The notes under the pieces were generated by a model. That model was not told the origin of the DNA. It saw only the letters and a program-made list of their open reading frames with translations, and did not search any database. From the NCBI GenBank assembly GCA_005799475.1, contig SYGQ01000095.1, forward strand, positions 1 to 27,395: DNA of 27,395 bases. Direction: 5' to 3'. Below, in pieces: positions 7,219 through 15,137 of the stretch (the stretch's first letter is position 1; every line of letters begins with the position of its first letter). Origin of the DNA: Planctomycetia bacterium (GTDB lineage: Bacteria; Planctomycetota; Phycisphaerae; Phycisphaerales; SM1A02). The position numbers were made by a program, and so were the translations under genes.

Positions 7219-7950
7219 TCAGCCCTGCGCCGGCGGCGCTTCGGGGGCTGGTGCTGCGGCGGCTGGAGCGGCAGGCGCGGACTGCTGCGCCCCGTGCAAG
7301 TCTTGGCCTCGCGGCGCATCGTCGCGACCGCGGCCACGGCCACGGCCACCTGGACCACGACGGCGATCATCGCCAACCGTGTTCACCGGCGCGGCGGCGC
7401 GCTCGCCGGATCGTTGCGACGGCATCGCGGCCATACCGCGAGCGATCGCTTCCTCGACGGTTGTCGTACCCAACGAGACGGCGCGCAGTTGTTCCACGCG
7501 CTCTCTGGTGCGAAGCGTGTCAAGCGCCGCGAATGTCGCCTTCACGAGGTTCTTCGCGTTCGTCGACCCGTACGCCTTCGTCAGGCAGTCCTGCACGCCG
7601 AGCATGTCAAGGACGGCACGAACGGACGCGCCCGCGATGACGCCGGTACCCGGGCTCGCTGGCACAAGCCGAACTTTCGATGCGCCAAACCGGCCCTCAA
7701 TCGAATGCGGCAGCGTGCGACCCTGCAGCGGATAGCCGCGAAGTTTGCGGCGACCCTCGCGGGTGGCCTTCTCCACGCTCGTGGGAACCTGATTGCTCTT
7801 GGCGTAACCAACCGCCACCTTGCCGCGGCGGTCGCCAACGACCACCAACGCGGCGAAACTAAATCGGCGTCCGCCCGCAACCGTTGACGAGGTGCGAAAC
7901 ACCTTTACGGTCGTTGCGTCGATGCCACTGTCGTCCATTCGTTCGTACAT
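7219..7950 (-). CDS. rpsE: 30S ribosomal protein S5 with C-terminal extension
   Basis: Small-subunit protein involved in decoding fidelity and mRNA unwinding. The N-terminal double-stranded RNA-binding domain is recognisable (FRTSSTVAGGRRFSFAALVVV, GKVAVGYAKSNQVP), followed by the S5 C-terminal fold (PASPGTGVIAGASVRAVLDM, KAYGSTNAKNLVKATFAAL). The core ends near residue 165. The remaining ~75 residues are low-complexity: Arg/Gly-rich (GGRGRGRGRDD), then Ala/Pro-rich. It lies 22 bp after rplR. Confidence 0.96.
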   Translation of the reverse strand: MYERMDDSGIDATTVKVFRTSSTVAGGRRFSFAALVVVGDRRGKVAVGYAKSNQVPTSVEKATREGRRKLRGYPLQGRTLPHSIEGRFGASKVRLVPASPGTGVIAGASVRAVLDMLGVQDCLTKAYGSTNAKNLVKATFAALDTLRTRERVEQLRAVSLGTTTVEEAIARGMAAMPSQRSGERAAAPVNTVGDDRRRGPGGRGRGRGRDDAPRGQDLHGAQQSAPAAPAAAAPAPEAPPAQG

Positions 7951-7972
7951 GGTGTGGTGTCCCTGCCTTGGT

Positions 7973-8332
7973 TCAGAACTGCAATCCGCCGGCTCGCGCC
8001 GCGTCGGCCAGCGCCTTGACGCGGCCGTGATAGAGGTAACCGCCCCGATCGAAGACCACTTGCGCGACGCCCGCCTTGACGGCGCGCTCGGCGACGGTCT
8101 TCCCGACTAGCGAGGCAGCGGTCACATTGCCGCCGGTCGTGGTGCCCTCGATGTCGAGTGACGATGCCGACGCCAGCGTGCGACCGGCCAAATCGTCAAT
8201 GACCTGCACATAGATGTGGCGCGGCGAGCGGTACACCACGAGGCGGGGCCTCGACGGCGTTCCGCGAAGGGTCTTTCGAAGGCCACGGCGTCGGCGGGTG
8301 CGTCGAGTGGCTCGTTGAGTGCAGATATCCAT
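7973..8332 (-). CDS. rplR: 50S ribosomal protein L18
   Basis: Binds 5S rRNA in the central protuberance. The 119 residues have the basic N-terminus RRTRRRRGLRKTLRGT, the core segment RPRLVVYRSPRHIYVQVIDD, and the C-terminal FDRGGYLYHGRVKALADAAR. AAGGAG is positioned before the ATG. It is in the expected slot between rplF and rpsE. Confidence 0.97.
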   Translation of the reverse strand: MDICTQRATRRTRRRRGLRKTLRGTPSRPRLVVYRSPRHIYVQVIDDLAGRTLASASSLDIEGTTTGGNVTAASLVGKTVAERAVKAGVAQVVFDRGGYLYHGRVKALADAARAGGLQF

Positions 8333-8352
8333 GGGAATCTCCTTGCGACGGC

Positions 8353-8916
8353 TCAGGCGCCGAACGCCTTGCCCTTCTTGCGCTGGATGACTTCGTCGGA
8401 GTACTTGATGCCCTTGCCGTTGTACGGCTCCGGCTTGCGCTGACTGCGCACGAGGCTCGCGAACGCGCCGACCTGTTGCGCATCCACCCCAGCGATCGTG
8501 ATGATCGTGTTGTTCTCGATGGTGACCGTCACGGTCGACGGGATCACCAGTTCAATCGGGTTGCAAAACCCAACGGTGAGAACCAGTTTCTTCCCTTGCG
8601 CCTTGGCGGTCCAACCCACGCCGACGACCTCGAGCTTCCTTGAGTATCCGTTGGCGACGCCGATGACCATCTTGTCGAGGATCGCGCGTGTCGTTCCCCA
8701 GAGCGCTCGTCGGTTGCCCTCGTCGATCTTGGTTGGATCGTCCAGCGTGCAGGCGATGGACTTCGACGCGTCGTCGTAGGCCACGCGGACCTGCGGTTGG
8801 TGCGTGAACGATGTCGATCCCTTGGGACCGGTCAGGCTGACGGTCTTCGCCCCCGCGTTGACGGCCACCTTGACGCCTGCGGGGACAGAGATGTTCTGTT
8901 TGCCGATTCTGCTCAT
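8353..8916 (-). CDS. rplF: 50S ribosomal protein L6
   Basis: Large-subunit protein near the sarcin-ricin loop and GTPase centre. The 187 residues form the usual duplicated fold: MSRIGKQNISVPAGVKV and VSLTGPKGS in the first half, then the C-terminal signature EPYNGKGIKYSDEVIQRKKGK, which binds 23S rRNA. An AAAGGA Shine-Dalgarno precedes the ATG. It lies 19 bp after rpsH and 20 bp before rplR. Confidence 0.97.
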   Translation of the reverse strand: MSRIGKQNISVPAGVKVAVNAGAKTVSLTGPKGSTSFTHQPQVRVAYDDASKSIACTLDDPTKIDEGNRRALWGTTRAILDKMVIGVANGYSRKLEVVGVGWTAKAQGKKLVLTVGFCNPIELVIPSTVTVTIENNTIITIAGVDAQQVGAFASLVRSQRKPEPYNGKGIKYSDEVIQRKKGKAFGA

Positions 8917-8935
8917 GGCTTCCTTTCAGCGCCGG

Positions 8936-9334
8936 TCAGGAGACCGCGCAGATCACCTCGCCGCCGACGCGCTTCTCGCGAGCCTGACGATCGCTCATGA
9001 CGCCCTGGCTCGTCGACACCACGCTGATGCCGAGCCCTTCAAGAAGGCGTGGCAATTCGTCCGTCCGCCGGTAGACGCGGCACCCGGCCTTCGACACGCG
9101 ATCGATGTGATTGATGAGCACCTCACCGCGCGGGCCATACTTCAGTTGGACGCGCAGGAGCCCCTGCCGGCCATCGGGGATCACTTCGTATGCCGTGATG
9201 AAGCCCTCGTCGCGGAGGACATCGAGCACGCCGCGATTGAGACGGTTGTTCAGGCAGGTGACGGACTTGCGCCGGATTGCAACCGCGTTGCGAATCCTGG
9301 TCAGCATGTCAGCCGTGAGGTCGTGTAGTGCCAT
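8936..9334 (-). CDS. rpsH: 30S ribosomal protein S8
   Basis: Primary 16S rRNA-binding protein; in E. coli it is the translational repressor of spc mRNA. The 132 residues include the N-terminal DMLTRIRNAVAIRRKSV, the central EGFITAYEVIPDGRQG, and the C-terminal signature GISVVSTSQGVMSDRQARE. GAGG lies upstream of the ATG at 9334. It stands between rpsN and rplF. I could not identify an S8 target hairpin upstream of rplE by eye. Confidence 0.97.
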   Translation of the reverse strand: MALHDLTADMLTRIRNAVAIRRKSVTCLNNRLNRGVLDVLRDEGFITAYEVIPDGRQGLLRVQLKYGPRGEVLINHIDRVSKAGCRVYRRTDELPRLLEGLGISVVSTSQGVMSDRQAREKRVGGEVICAVS

Positions 9335-9354
9335 CGGTGGTTTCCTCGATCCCG

Positions 9355-9540
9355 TTACCAGGATGCCTTGCGCATGCCGGGGACCATCCCCTGCAGAGCG
9401 AGCTCACGGAGCACATGCCGGCTCACGCGGAACTTGCGGTAGTACGAACGCGGGTTCCCGGTGATCTCGCAGCGGTTCTGCTTGCGAGTCGAGAACTTCG
9501 GGGTCTGCTTCAGTTTGGCGAACACTCTCTTGCTTGCCAT
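9355..9540 (-). CDS. rpsN: 30S ribosomal protein S14, short form lacking zinc ligands
   Basis: Small-subunit head protein of 61 residues, exactly the length of zinc-binding type Z S14, ending in the universal RKASW. The four zinc cysteines of that class (24, 27, 40, 43) read Cys24, Thr27, Ser40 and Val43, so the ribbon cannot bind zinc normally. The local residues (RCEITG, VSRHVLRELA) instead resemble the long zinc-free S14 of E. coli (RCRQTG, LSRIKVREAA). AAGGAG lies 4 nt before the ATG. It is in the normal place between rplE and rpsH and is the only S14 in the window. Confidence 0.95.
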   Translation of the reverse strand: MASKRVFAKLKQTPKFSTRKQNRCEITGNPRSYYRKFRVSRHVLRELALQGMVPGMRKASW

Positions 9541-9549
9541 GGTGCTCCT

Positions 9550-10170
9550 TTACGCCTTGACGGCGGCCTTCGCCTGCGTCGGTTCGGGCTTGACGAACGG
9601 CATACCCAACTCCGCGAGGAGCATGCGGCTCTTCTTGGGGTCGCTGCGCTCGATGACGATGTTGATGTTCATGCCGTGGAACTGTGTGAAGTTCGCCATG
9701 TTGATCTCCGGCCATACGGCTTGCTCGGAGAGGCCCATCGCGAAGTTCCCTTGACGGTCAAAGGTCTTGTCCGACACGCCGCGGAAGTCCTTGATGCGGG
9801 GCATGGCGAGATTGATCAGTCGGTCGAGGAAGTTCCACATGCGCTCTCGGCGCAAGGTCACCATGAAGCCGCTCGGTGCGCCTTCACGAACCTTGAAGTT
9901 CGAGACGGCCTTCTTGGCCACTCGCATGACGGGCTTCTGTCCCGAAATCGTGGCGAGCGTCGAGATCACCATATCGCGGTACTCAGGCTTGAGCTTCTGG
10001 TTCTCCAGTTGCTTGCCCACACCGACATTGATGATGACCTTCTCGATCGCGGGAAGTTGATTCACATTCTTGAGGCCAAACGCCTCCTGCAGGCGCTTCG
10101 CGACATCCTGCGTGAAGACCCGGCGCAAGCGCGGCTCGGGGTAGGTGGGTTGAATGGGTGCCTTGCTCAT
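9550..10170 (-). CDS. rplE: 50S ribosomal protein L5
   Basis: 5S rRNA-binding protein of the central protuberance. I start it at the ATG at 10170 (MSKAPIQPTY, 206 residues), preceded by AGAGGAG. The open frame extends upstream to 10287, but that segment overlaps rplX and is not L5-like. Core motifs are PAIEKVIINVGVGK, GQKPVMRVAKKAVSNFKVRE, MWNFLDRLINLAMPRIKDFRG, and MNINIVIERSDPKKSRMLL. A short Ala/Lys-rich tail follows. Confidence 0.97.
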   Translation of the reverse strand: MSKAPIQPTYPEPRLRRVFTQDVAKRLQEAFGLKNVNQLPAIEKVIINVGVGKQLENQKLKPEYRDMVISTLATISGQKPVMRVAKKAVSNFKVREGAPSGFMVTLRRERMWNFLDRLINLAMPRIKDFRGVSDKTFDRQGNFAMGLSEQAVWPEINMANFTQFHGMNINIVIERSDPKKSRMLLAELGMPFVKPEPTQAKAAVKA

Positions 10171-10189
10171 GGGTGCTCCTCTGACGCGC

Positions 10190-10525
10190 TTACTTCTTGG
10201 CTGCCTTGCGAAGGACATGCAACTCGCTGCCGTCGCGCGCGGCCACGCGGATCTTCGAGCCATCGGGCTTCTCAACGAACCGGACACGCGATGGCTTCCC
10301 GCCGACGAGGGGGCTCACATTTGAGATGTGGATCGAAAGTTCCTTCTCGACGACCGAGCCCTTGGGCTGCTGCTGCGTCGGCTTCATGTTCCGCTTGCGG
10401 ACATTGACGCCCTTGACGATGACGCGCATCGCCTTGAGATCGACTTCGACGATTTCGCCGGACCTGCCGCGCTCGTTGCCTGCGGTCACGATGACCATGT
10501 CGCCCTTCTTCACATGCATTGGCAT
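10190..10525 (-). CDS. rplX: 50S ribosomal protein L24
   Basis: Assembly initiator of the large subunit, near the exit tunnel. The ATG at 10525 (MPMHVKKGD) lies one base after the rplN stop (TGA-C-ATG) and has GGAGG 9 nt upstream, giving 111 residues. The KOW motif covers KKGDMVIVTAGNERGRSGEI. Other L24 landmarks are VKGVNVRKRNMKPTQQQPKG and ELSIHISNVSPL. The tight junction with rplN suggests translational coupling. Confidence 0.96.
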   Translation of the reverse strand: MPMHVKKGDMVIVTAGNERGRSGEIVEVDLKAMRVIVKGVNVRKRNMKPTQQQPKGSVVEKELSIHISNVSPLVGGKPSRVRFVEKPDGSKIRVAARDGSELHVLRKAAKK

Positions 10526-10526
10526 G

Positions 10527-10913
10527 TCACACCACCTCCGGCGCAAGTGAGACGATCTTCATGAAGTTCTTCTCCCGGAGCTCGCGCGCCACTGCGCCGA
10601 AGATGCGCGTGCCCTTGGGATTGCCCTCGTCATCGATGAGAACGCAGGCGTTGGAGTCGAAGCGAACATAGGACCCATCCGCGCGGCGAACGGGGTACTT
10701 GACGCGAACGATGACCGCCATGGCCTTGTCGCCCGCCTTGACATCACCGTTGGGGATGGCGGCCTTGATGGCGACGCGAACCTTGTCACCCACCGACATC
10801 GAGAGGCGCGTGAACCGGCCTCTGGCGGTGCTCGCTCCGAGCACGCCGATGACCATGGCCTCGCGGGCGCCGCTGTTGTCAGCGACTTCCATCCGTGATT
10901 CTTTCTGGATCAT
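10527..10913 (-). CDS. rplN: 50S ribosomal protein L14
   Basis: Large-subunit interface protein. The start at 10913 (MIQKESRMEVADNSGAREAM, 128 residues) matches the conserved L14 N-terminus; the longer open frame to 11099 overlaps rpsQ and is Ser/Arg-rich shadow coding. Other hallmarks are VGDKVRVAIKAAIPNG, FDSNACVLIDDEGNPKGTRI and FGAVARELREKNFMKIVSLA. It follows rpsQ by 28 bp. Confidence 0.97.
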   Translation of the reverse strand: MIQKESRMEVADNSGAREAMVIGVLGASTARGRFTRLSMSVGDKVRVAIKAAIPNGDVKAGDKAMAVIVRVKYPVRRADGSYVRFDSNACVLIDDEGNPKGTRIFGAVARELREKNFMKIVSLAPEVV

Positions 10914-10941
10914 GCTCTGGGTCTCCGTGGGATTCGTGGGG

Positions 10942-11256
10942 TTAGGCCTTCGTGGTCTCGCCGTAGACGATCTCGGCCTTGACGGGCGCCTTCTCGACGA
11001 TGCGAACGAGCGACCAGCGCTTCGTCTTCGAGACGGGACGGCACTCTGCGATTTCAACGCGGTCGCCGACGCCCGACTCGTTGCGTTCGTCGTGGACATG
11101 CAGCACGGTGCGCTTGCGGATGTACTTGCCGTAGCGTGGGTGCCTCGCTGAATAGGAAATCACGACGCGACGCGTGCGGTCTTGCGCGTCTCGATCGACC
11201 ACGCCGACAAGCCGCGGCGCGGTCTCGGGAATCACAACAGGCGACTTGCGGCTCAT
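10942..11256 (-). CDS. rpsQ: 30S ribosomal protein S17
   Basis: Primary 16S rRNA-binding OB-fold protein. The ATG at 11256 overlaps the rpmC stop by 4 bp (ATGA) and gives 104 residues. S17 features are LVGVVDRDAQDRTRRVVISY, the basic loop with HPRYGKYIRKRTVLHVHDE and GVGDRVEIAECRPVSKTKRW. The reading frame is open much further upstream, but that region belongs to rpmC and rplP. Confidence 0.96.
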   Translation of the reverse strand: MSRKSPVVIPETAPRLVGVVDRDAQDRTRRVVISYSARHPRYGKYIRKRTVLHVHDERNESGVGDRVEIAECRPVSKTKRWSLVRIVEKAPVKAEIVYGETTKA

Positions 11257-11477
11257 GAGGACACCTTCTTTCCCCGGGGGGCGCGCGTGGCGTTCCGGCG
11301 TGCGGATGACTCGGTGAGGACGCGGGCGAGGTCCGTCCGCAGTTTCGAGAACTGCGATGTGTCCTTCACCTTCTCGGTGACCACCTGCGTGCGCAGGTCG
11401 TAGAGGCTCCGGCGGATCCGCGCGGTCTCGACCACGAGTTCCTCGTCTTTCAGTTTCTTGACTTCGCTCATCTTCAT
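11253..11477 (-). CDS. rpmC: 50S ribosomal protein L29
   Basis: Small helical protein at the tunnel exit, part of the docking area for trigger factor and SRP. The 74 residues form two helices (KKLKDEELVVETARIRRSLY and the segment FSKLRTDLARVLTE) plus a basic tail. GAGG lies 8 nt before the ATG at 11477; an in-frame ATG at 11471 is the alternative. It is coupled to rpsQ by a 4-bp ATGA overlap. Confidence 0.95.
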   Translation of the reverse strand: MKMSEVKKLKDEELVVETARIRRSLYDLRTQVVTEKVKDTSQFSKLRTDLARVLTESSARRNATRAPRGKKVSS

Positions 11478-11498
11478 GGTTCGTTCCTCGCGTGGGGC

Positions 11499-11918
11499 TC
11501 AGACAGCGAGCCGCCGGCCGACCATCCGGCAACGGACTGGCATCTTGTAGGCCACGCGCGCCAGGGCCTGCTTGGCGATGTCCTCAGGGACACCTTCGAC
11601 TTCGAACAAAACGGTGCCGGGCTTGACGCGCGCGGCCCAGTACTCGACTTCCGCCTTCCCGGTACCCATTCGCGTCTCGAGTGGCTTCTTGGAAATCGGC
11701 TTCTCCGGGAAGACCCGGATGTAGAGCTTGCCCTGTCGGCGCAGGAAGTGCTGCGCGGCGATGCGACCCGCCTCGATCTGGCGACCGCTGAGCCACACCG
11801 TCTCCAGCGACTGCAGACCGAACTCGCCGAAGGCGACATAGTTTCCGCGCGTCGCGCGTCCCTTGGACTTTGAGCGCTGCTGCTTGCGGTACTTGACTCG
11901 TGCGGGAAGTAGTTTCAT
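11499..11918 (-). CDS. rplP: 50S ribosomal protein L16
   Basis: A-site tRNA-binding protein of the large subunit. The 139 residues include MKLLPARVKYRKQQRSKSKG, FGEFGLQSLETVWLSGRQIE, the conserved FPEKPISKKPLETRMGTGKA (it contains the Arg equivalent to E. coli Arg81, a hydroxylation site) and VEYWAARVKPGTVLFEVEGV. It lies 26 bp after rpsC. Confidence 0.97.
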   Translation of the reverse strand: MKLLPARVKYRKQQRSKSKGRATRGNYVAFGEFGLQSLETVWLSGRQIEAGRIAAQHFLRRQGKLYIRVFPEKPISKKPLETRMGTGKAEVEYWAARVKPGTVLFEVEGVPEDIAKQALARVAYKMPVRCRMVGRRLAV

Positions 11919-11944
11919 GGCGTGCTCCGTCGAGTGCGTTCAGA

Positions 11945-12652
11945 TCAGCGTCGGCCTCGCGCGCGGGCCCGACCGCCCGCAGCGTTGGACTGGTACTCCT
12001 GCTGCGCTTCTTGCGCGGCGTACATGCCGCGGTAGACCCAGACCTTGACGCCGAGTGCGCCGTAGGTTGTGAAGGAGTGGGCGAGCGCGTAGTCCACATG
12101 CGCCTGCAGCGTGGAGCGCGGAATCGAGCCCAGACGCATGTCGAGCGTTCGGCTCATTTCAGCGCCACCGAGCCGACCTGCGAGGAGGATGCGGATGCCC
12201 TTGGCCCCGTTCTGCATGGCACTCTCGCAGCGCTGTTTGATGAGGCGGCGGTAGTTCGCGCGCTTTTTGAGTTGCTCACCCATCGTCTCAGCGATGAGGC
12301 GCGCGTCAATCTCTGGATTTCGTACTTCGACGACATTCACGGCCACCTTGCGGCCGGTGAGTGCTTGAAGTTCGTTGATGAGCTGCTCCTTGCCGGCGCC
12401 CTTGAGGCCGAGCACCTGGCCCGGCCGCGCGGTCTTGATGACCACCGTCAGTTCTTCGCGCGTGCGCTCGATGAGGACATCGCTCACCGCGGCGAACGGC
12501 GGCGTGCGGTTGAGCCGCTTGTCAATGAACTTGCGGATCTTGTAGTCCTCGACGAGCAACTCGCCGAACAGCGCCTTGGGGGCGAACCAACGGCTCTTGT
12601 GCGCCTCGGTGATGCCGACGCGAAATCCGAATGGATGTGTCTTTTGTCCCAT
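11945..12652 (-). CDS. rpsC: 30S ribosomal protein S3
   Basis: mRNA-entry-channel protein and helicase component of the 30S head. The 235 residues begin MGQKTHPFGFRVGITEAHKS. They contain a type II KH domain (LTVVIKTARPGQVLGLKGAG) and a C-terminal domain with GIRILLAGRLGGAEMSRT, then the signature with YALAHSFTTYGALGVKVWVY. The tail is rich in Gln/Ala then Arg/Gly. It lies 4 bp after rplV. Confidence 0.97.
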   Translation of the reverse strand: MGQKTHPFGFRVGITEAHKSRWFAPKALFGELLVEDYKIRKFIDKRLNRTPPFAAVSDVLIERTREELTVVIKTARPGQVLGLKGAGKEQLINELQALTGRKVAVNVVEVRNPEIDARLIAETMGEQLKKRANYRRLIKQRCESAMQNGAKGIRILLAGRLGGAEMSRTLDMRLGSIPRSTLQAHVDYALAHSFTTYGALGVKVWVYRGMYAAQEAQQEYQSNAAGGRARARGRR

Positions 12653-12656
12653 GGTG

Positions 12657-12992
12657 TCAGGCCTTTCGCTCGGCGACGGTCACATGAATGTGGCTAGTGC
12701 GCTTGAGGATCGCGTGCGAACGACCGCGGTCCTTGGGCTGGAATCTCTTGAGAGTCGGTCCCTCGTCGACGCTGGTGGCTTTCACGAACAGCGAGCCGAT
12801 GTCGGCATCCCGCTCCTCGGCGTTGGCGATCGCGCTCTTGAGCACGACCTTCACAAACGCGGCACCGCGCCGCGGACTGAAGTCGAGGGTGGAGAGCGCA
12901 GACGCCACATCCAAGCCGCGAATCATGTCGATCACGAGCCGCGCCTTCCGGGGGGCAATCCTGCAGAAACGATGGGAAGCTGTGTAGGCCAT
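12657..12992 (-). CDS. rplV: 50S ribosomal protein L22
   Basis: Lines the nascent-peptide exit tunnel. I use the ATG at 12992 (MAYTASHRFCRIAPRKARLV, 111 residues) because GAGG is correctly spaced before it; ATGs at 12998 and 13013 are in frame but the latter overlaps the rpsS stop. Core features are RKARLVIDMIRGLDVASAL, KSAIANAEERDAD and the C-terminal RFQPKDRGRSHAILKRTSHI, which includes the tunnel hairpin. Confidence 0.95.
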   Translation of the reverse strand: MAYTASHRFCRIAPRKARLVIDMIRGLDVASALSTLDFSPRRGAAFVKVVLKSAIANAEERDADIGSLFVKATSVDEGPTLKRFQPKDRGRSHAILKRTSHIHVTVAERKA

Positions 12993-13009
12993 GGTCATCC
13001 TCGTTCCGG

Positions 13010-13309
13010 TCAACTGGAAGCGGTCTTCTCGCCGCCTTCGATGCCTTCCTTCTTGTTCGTATGCCCGCGGAAGATGCGGGTCAGCGAAAACTCGCCGAGT
13101 TTGTGCCCCACCATGTCTTCGGTCACGAAGACATCGATGAACGACTTGCCGTTGTGGACCTGGAAGGTCACGCCGACAAACTCGGGGACGATGGTGCAGG
13201 CGCGGCGCCAGGTCTTGATGGGCTGGCGACGGCCGCTGGCCTGGAGAGCCTCAACCTTGCGGAAGAGCTTCTCGTCGACCGCGGGACCTTTCTTGAGTGA
13301 TCGTGACAT
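13010..13309 (-). CDS. rpsS: 30S ribosomal protein S19
   Basis: 30S head protein that pairs with S13. The 99 residues begin MSRSLKKGPAVDEKLFRKVE and carry TWRRACTIVPEFVGVTFQVH and DMVGHKLGEFSLTRIFRGHT, all diagnostic. It lies 29 bp after rplB and 17 bp before rplV. Confidence 0.97.
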   Translation of the reverse strand: MSRSLKKGPAVDEKLFRKVEALQASGRRQPIKTWRRACTIVPEFVGVTFQVHNGKSFIDVFVTEDMVGHKLGEFSLTRIFRGHTNKKEGIEGGEKTASS

Positions 13310-13338
13310 GTGGTGTGTGCCTCGTGTGTTCGCTGGGC

Positions 13339-14193
13339 TCAGAGAGTCAGCTGGCCATAGCGGCGGCTAAACCGGCGCCGAAGGATCCGTTCATCGCTCG
13401 CCTTACCGCGGCTACGCGTCCGACCGCCCTTGGCCGGAGTGTTGCTCGCGTTGCTCGGCACTTGACCGCCCTTCGAGCGGCCTTCGCCGCCGCCGTGCGG
13501 GTGTTGGTGGTGGCTCATCGCCATGCCACGCGTACGCGGGCGGCGACCGAGCCAACGGGCGCGCCCCGCCTTCCCAAGCTTGACGAGCGCGTGATCGGCA
13601 TTGCCGATGGGGCCAATCGTCGCACGACACTCCATCGAGACCTGTCGGATTTCTCCTGAAGGCATCACGATCGTGGCGAAGCGACCTTCTTTGTTGGTGA
13701 GTCGCGCGGACATTCCGGCTGAACGGACGAGTTTCGCACCGCAGCCGGGGACGAGTTCCACCGAGTTGAGCTCGAGTCCGGTCGGAATGTGCTTGAGCGG
13801 CATGCAGTTGCCCGCATCGGGGTCGATGTGGTTGGCCGAACTCATGACCTTCGAGCCAACAACGAGACCCTTCGGGGCGAGGATGTAGCGAACGTCGCCG
13901 TCCTCGTACTTCAGGAGGGCGATGTGGCAGCTTCGATTGGGGTCGTACTCGATGCCGACGACGGTCGCCGCCATGTCATCCTTCTGCCGCTTCCAATCGA
14001 TCACGCGGTAGCGGCGCTTGTGGCCTCCACCCTGCTGAATCAGCGTGAGCTTGCCCTGTGAATTGCGGCCGCCGGTCTTGGGCAGCGGTCGAAGCAGACT
14101 CTTTTCCGGGGTCCGCTTCGTGACCTCGACATGGAGGTTCACCGACGCGTTTCGGCGGCTGTTGGTAACGGGCTTGTAAACACGGATCGCCAT
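13339..14193 (-). CDS. rplB: 50S ribosomal protein L2
   Basis: Core large-subunit protein needed for subunit association and the peptidyl-transferase centre. The 284 residues start MAIRVYKPVTNSRRNASV and include GGGHKRRYRVIDWKRQKDDM, NPIGN-like context at GPIGNADHALVKLGKAGRAR, the catalytic-centre loop GMAMSHHQHPHGGGEGRSKG, and the basic C-terminus RILRRRFSRRYGQLTL. The loop reads SHHQHPHGG, slightly different from the common NPVDHPHGG. It lies 15 bp after rplW. Confidence 0.97.
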   Translation of the reverse strand: MAIRVYKPVTNSRRNASVNLHVEVTKRTPEKSLLRPLPKTGGRNSQGKLTLIQQGGGHKRRYRVIDWKRQKDDMAATVVGIEYDPNRSCHIALLKYEDGDVRYILAPKGLVVGSKVMSSANHIDPDAGNCMPLKHIPTGLELNSVELVPGCGAKLVRSAGMSARLTNKEGRFATIVMPSGEIRQVSMECRATIGPIGNADHALVKLGKAGRARWLGRRPRTRGMAMSHHQHPHGGGEGRSKGGQVPSNASNTPAKGGRTRSRGKASDERILRRRFSRRYGQLTL

Positions 14194-14208
14194 GGTTGCT
14201 CCTTCGAA

Positions 14209-14487
14209 TCAGAAGAGTTCGATTCGATCCTCTGGGTGAACGCGGACCACGGCTCGCTTGGTGACGCCACCACCGAATGTGCCGAACTTGTTCTTCCGAG
14301 ACTCGGCCTTGCGATTGAGGACGGCAACGCCGAGCACGCGCACCTTATAGAGCTCAGTGATCGCCGCCTTGACATCGTCCTTGGTCGCGCGGTGGTCAAT
14401 CTCGAAGGTGTAGCGATTCACATCGCTCGCCCCAGCATTGGCCTTCTCGGTGATGATCGGACGGTGGATGACTTCGGTGGCGATCAT
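14209..14487 (-). CDS. rplW: 50S ribosomal protein L23
   Basis: Exit-tunnel rim protein that docks trigger factor and SRP. The 92 residues include VIHRPIITEKANAGASDVNR, TFEIDHRATKDDVKAAITEL and YKVRVLGVAVLNRKAESR, with the RVHPEDRIELF end. Its ATG overlaps the rplD stop by 4 bp, which suggests translational coupling. Confidence 0.97.
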   Translation of the reverse strand: MIATEVIHRPIITEKANAGASDVNRYTFEIDHRATKDDVKAAITELYKVRVLGVAVLNRKAESRKNKFGTFGGGVTKRAVVRVHPEDRIELF

Positions 14488-15137
14488 GAGGCAGCCTCCG
14501 CGGCAGCGAAGCAGGACTCGTCCAGGAACGAGCGAAGCGTCGCGCGGTCAATGACGAGATAGCGGTGATTGAGCACCTCGAACGCGTTGAGCTGATCGAC
14601 GCGCATCGTTGAAGTGTGTGGGATGTTGGCCGCACACTTGCGCGCCGTCTGGTTGCCCGCATCGAGAACGACGAGCGCCGTCCGGTTGATGCCAACAGCC
14701 TGCATGATGGCGGCGAACGTTGCGGTGTTTGGTTTCTCGAAGGCGAGGTTTTCGAAGCACTTCACTTCGCCGTCGACGAGTTTCGCGAGCAGCGAGTTTC
14801 GGTTCGCAAGCCGTCGCATCTTCTTCGGGAGCGACGATCGCAGGTCCTCACGCGTGCGCGTCTTGGCGAAGGTGACGCCGCCGCCCTTGCGGCTCGGAAC
14901 GCGCGACGCGCCAGCGCGGGCATTGCCCGTCCCCTTTTGCTTGTAGAGCTTGCGCGTCGAGCCGTGCACGGCACCACGGCTCTTGGTGCGCGCCGAGCCC
15001 TGCCGCTGGTTCAGATGGACGGCGACATACGCCTGCTTCAGCAGCGCGAGGCGAACCTCGCCGCCGAGCGCCACCGGGTCGATCTGCATGGAGTCGACCT
15101 GCTTGCCATCATGGGAATAGATTGGGAGATCAATCAT
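14484..15137 (-). CDS. rplD: 50S ribosomal protein L4
   Basis: Exit-tunnel protein; in E. coli L4 is also the autogenous regulator of the S10 operon. The 217 residues include the extended tunnel loop, visible as RQGSARTKSRGAVHGSTRKL and QKGTGNARAGASRVPSRKGG, and the globular segment with LRSSLPKKMRRLANRNSLLA. AAGGA lies 7 nt before the ATG. A 145-bp gap separates it from rplC, the largest gap in the superoperon. Confidence 0.97.
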   Translation of the reverse strand: MIDLPIYSHDGKQVDSMQIDPVALGGEVRLALLKQAYVAVHLNQRQGSARTKSRGAVHGSTRKLYKQKGTGNARAGASRVPSRKGGGVTFAKTRTREDLRSSLPKKMRRLANRNSLLAKLVDGEVKCFENLAFEKPNTATFAAIMQAVGINRTALVVLDAGNQTARKCAANIPHTSTMRVDQLNAFEVLNHRYLVIDRATLRSFLDESCFAAAEAAS

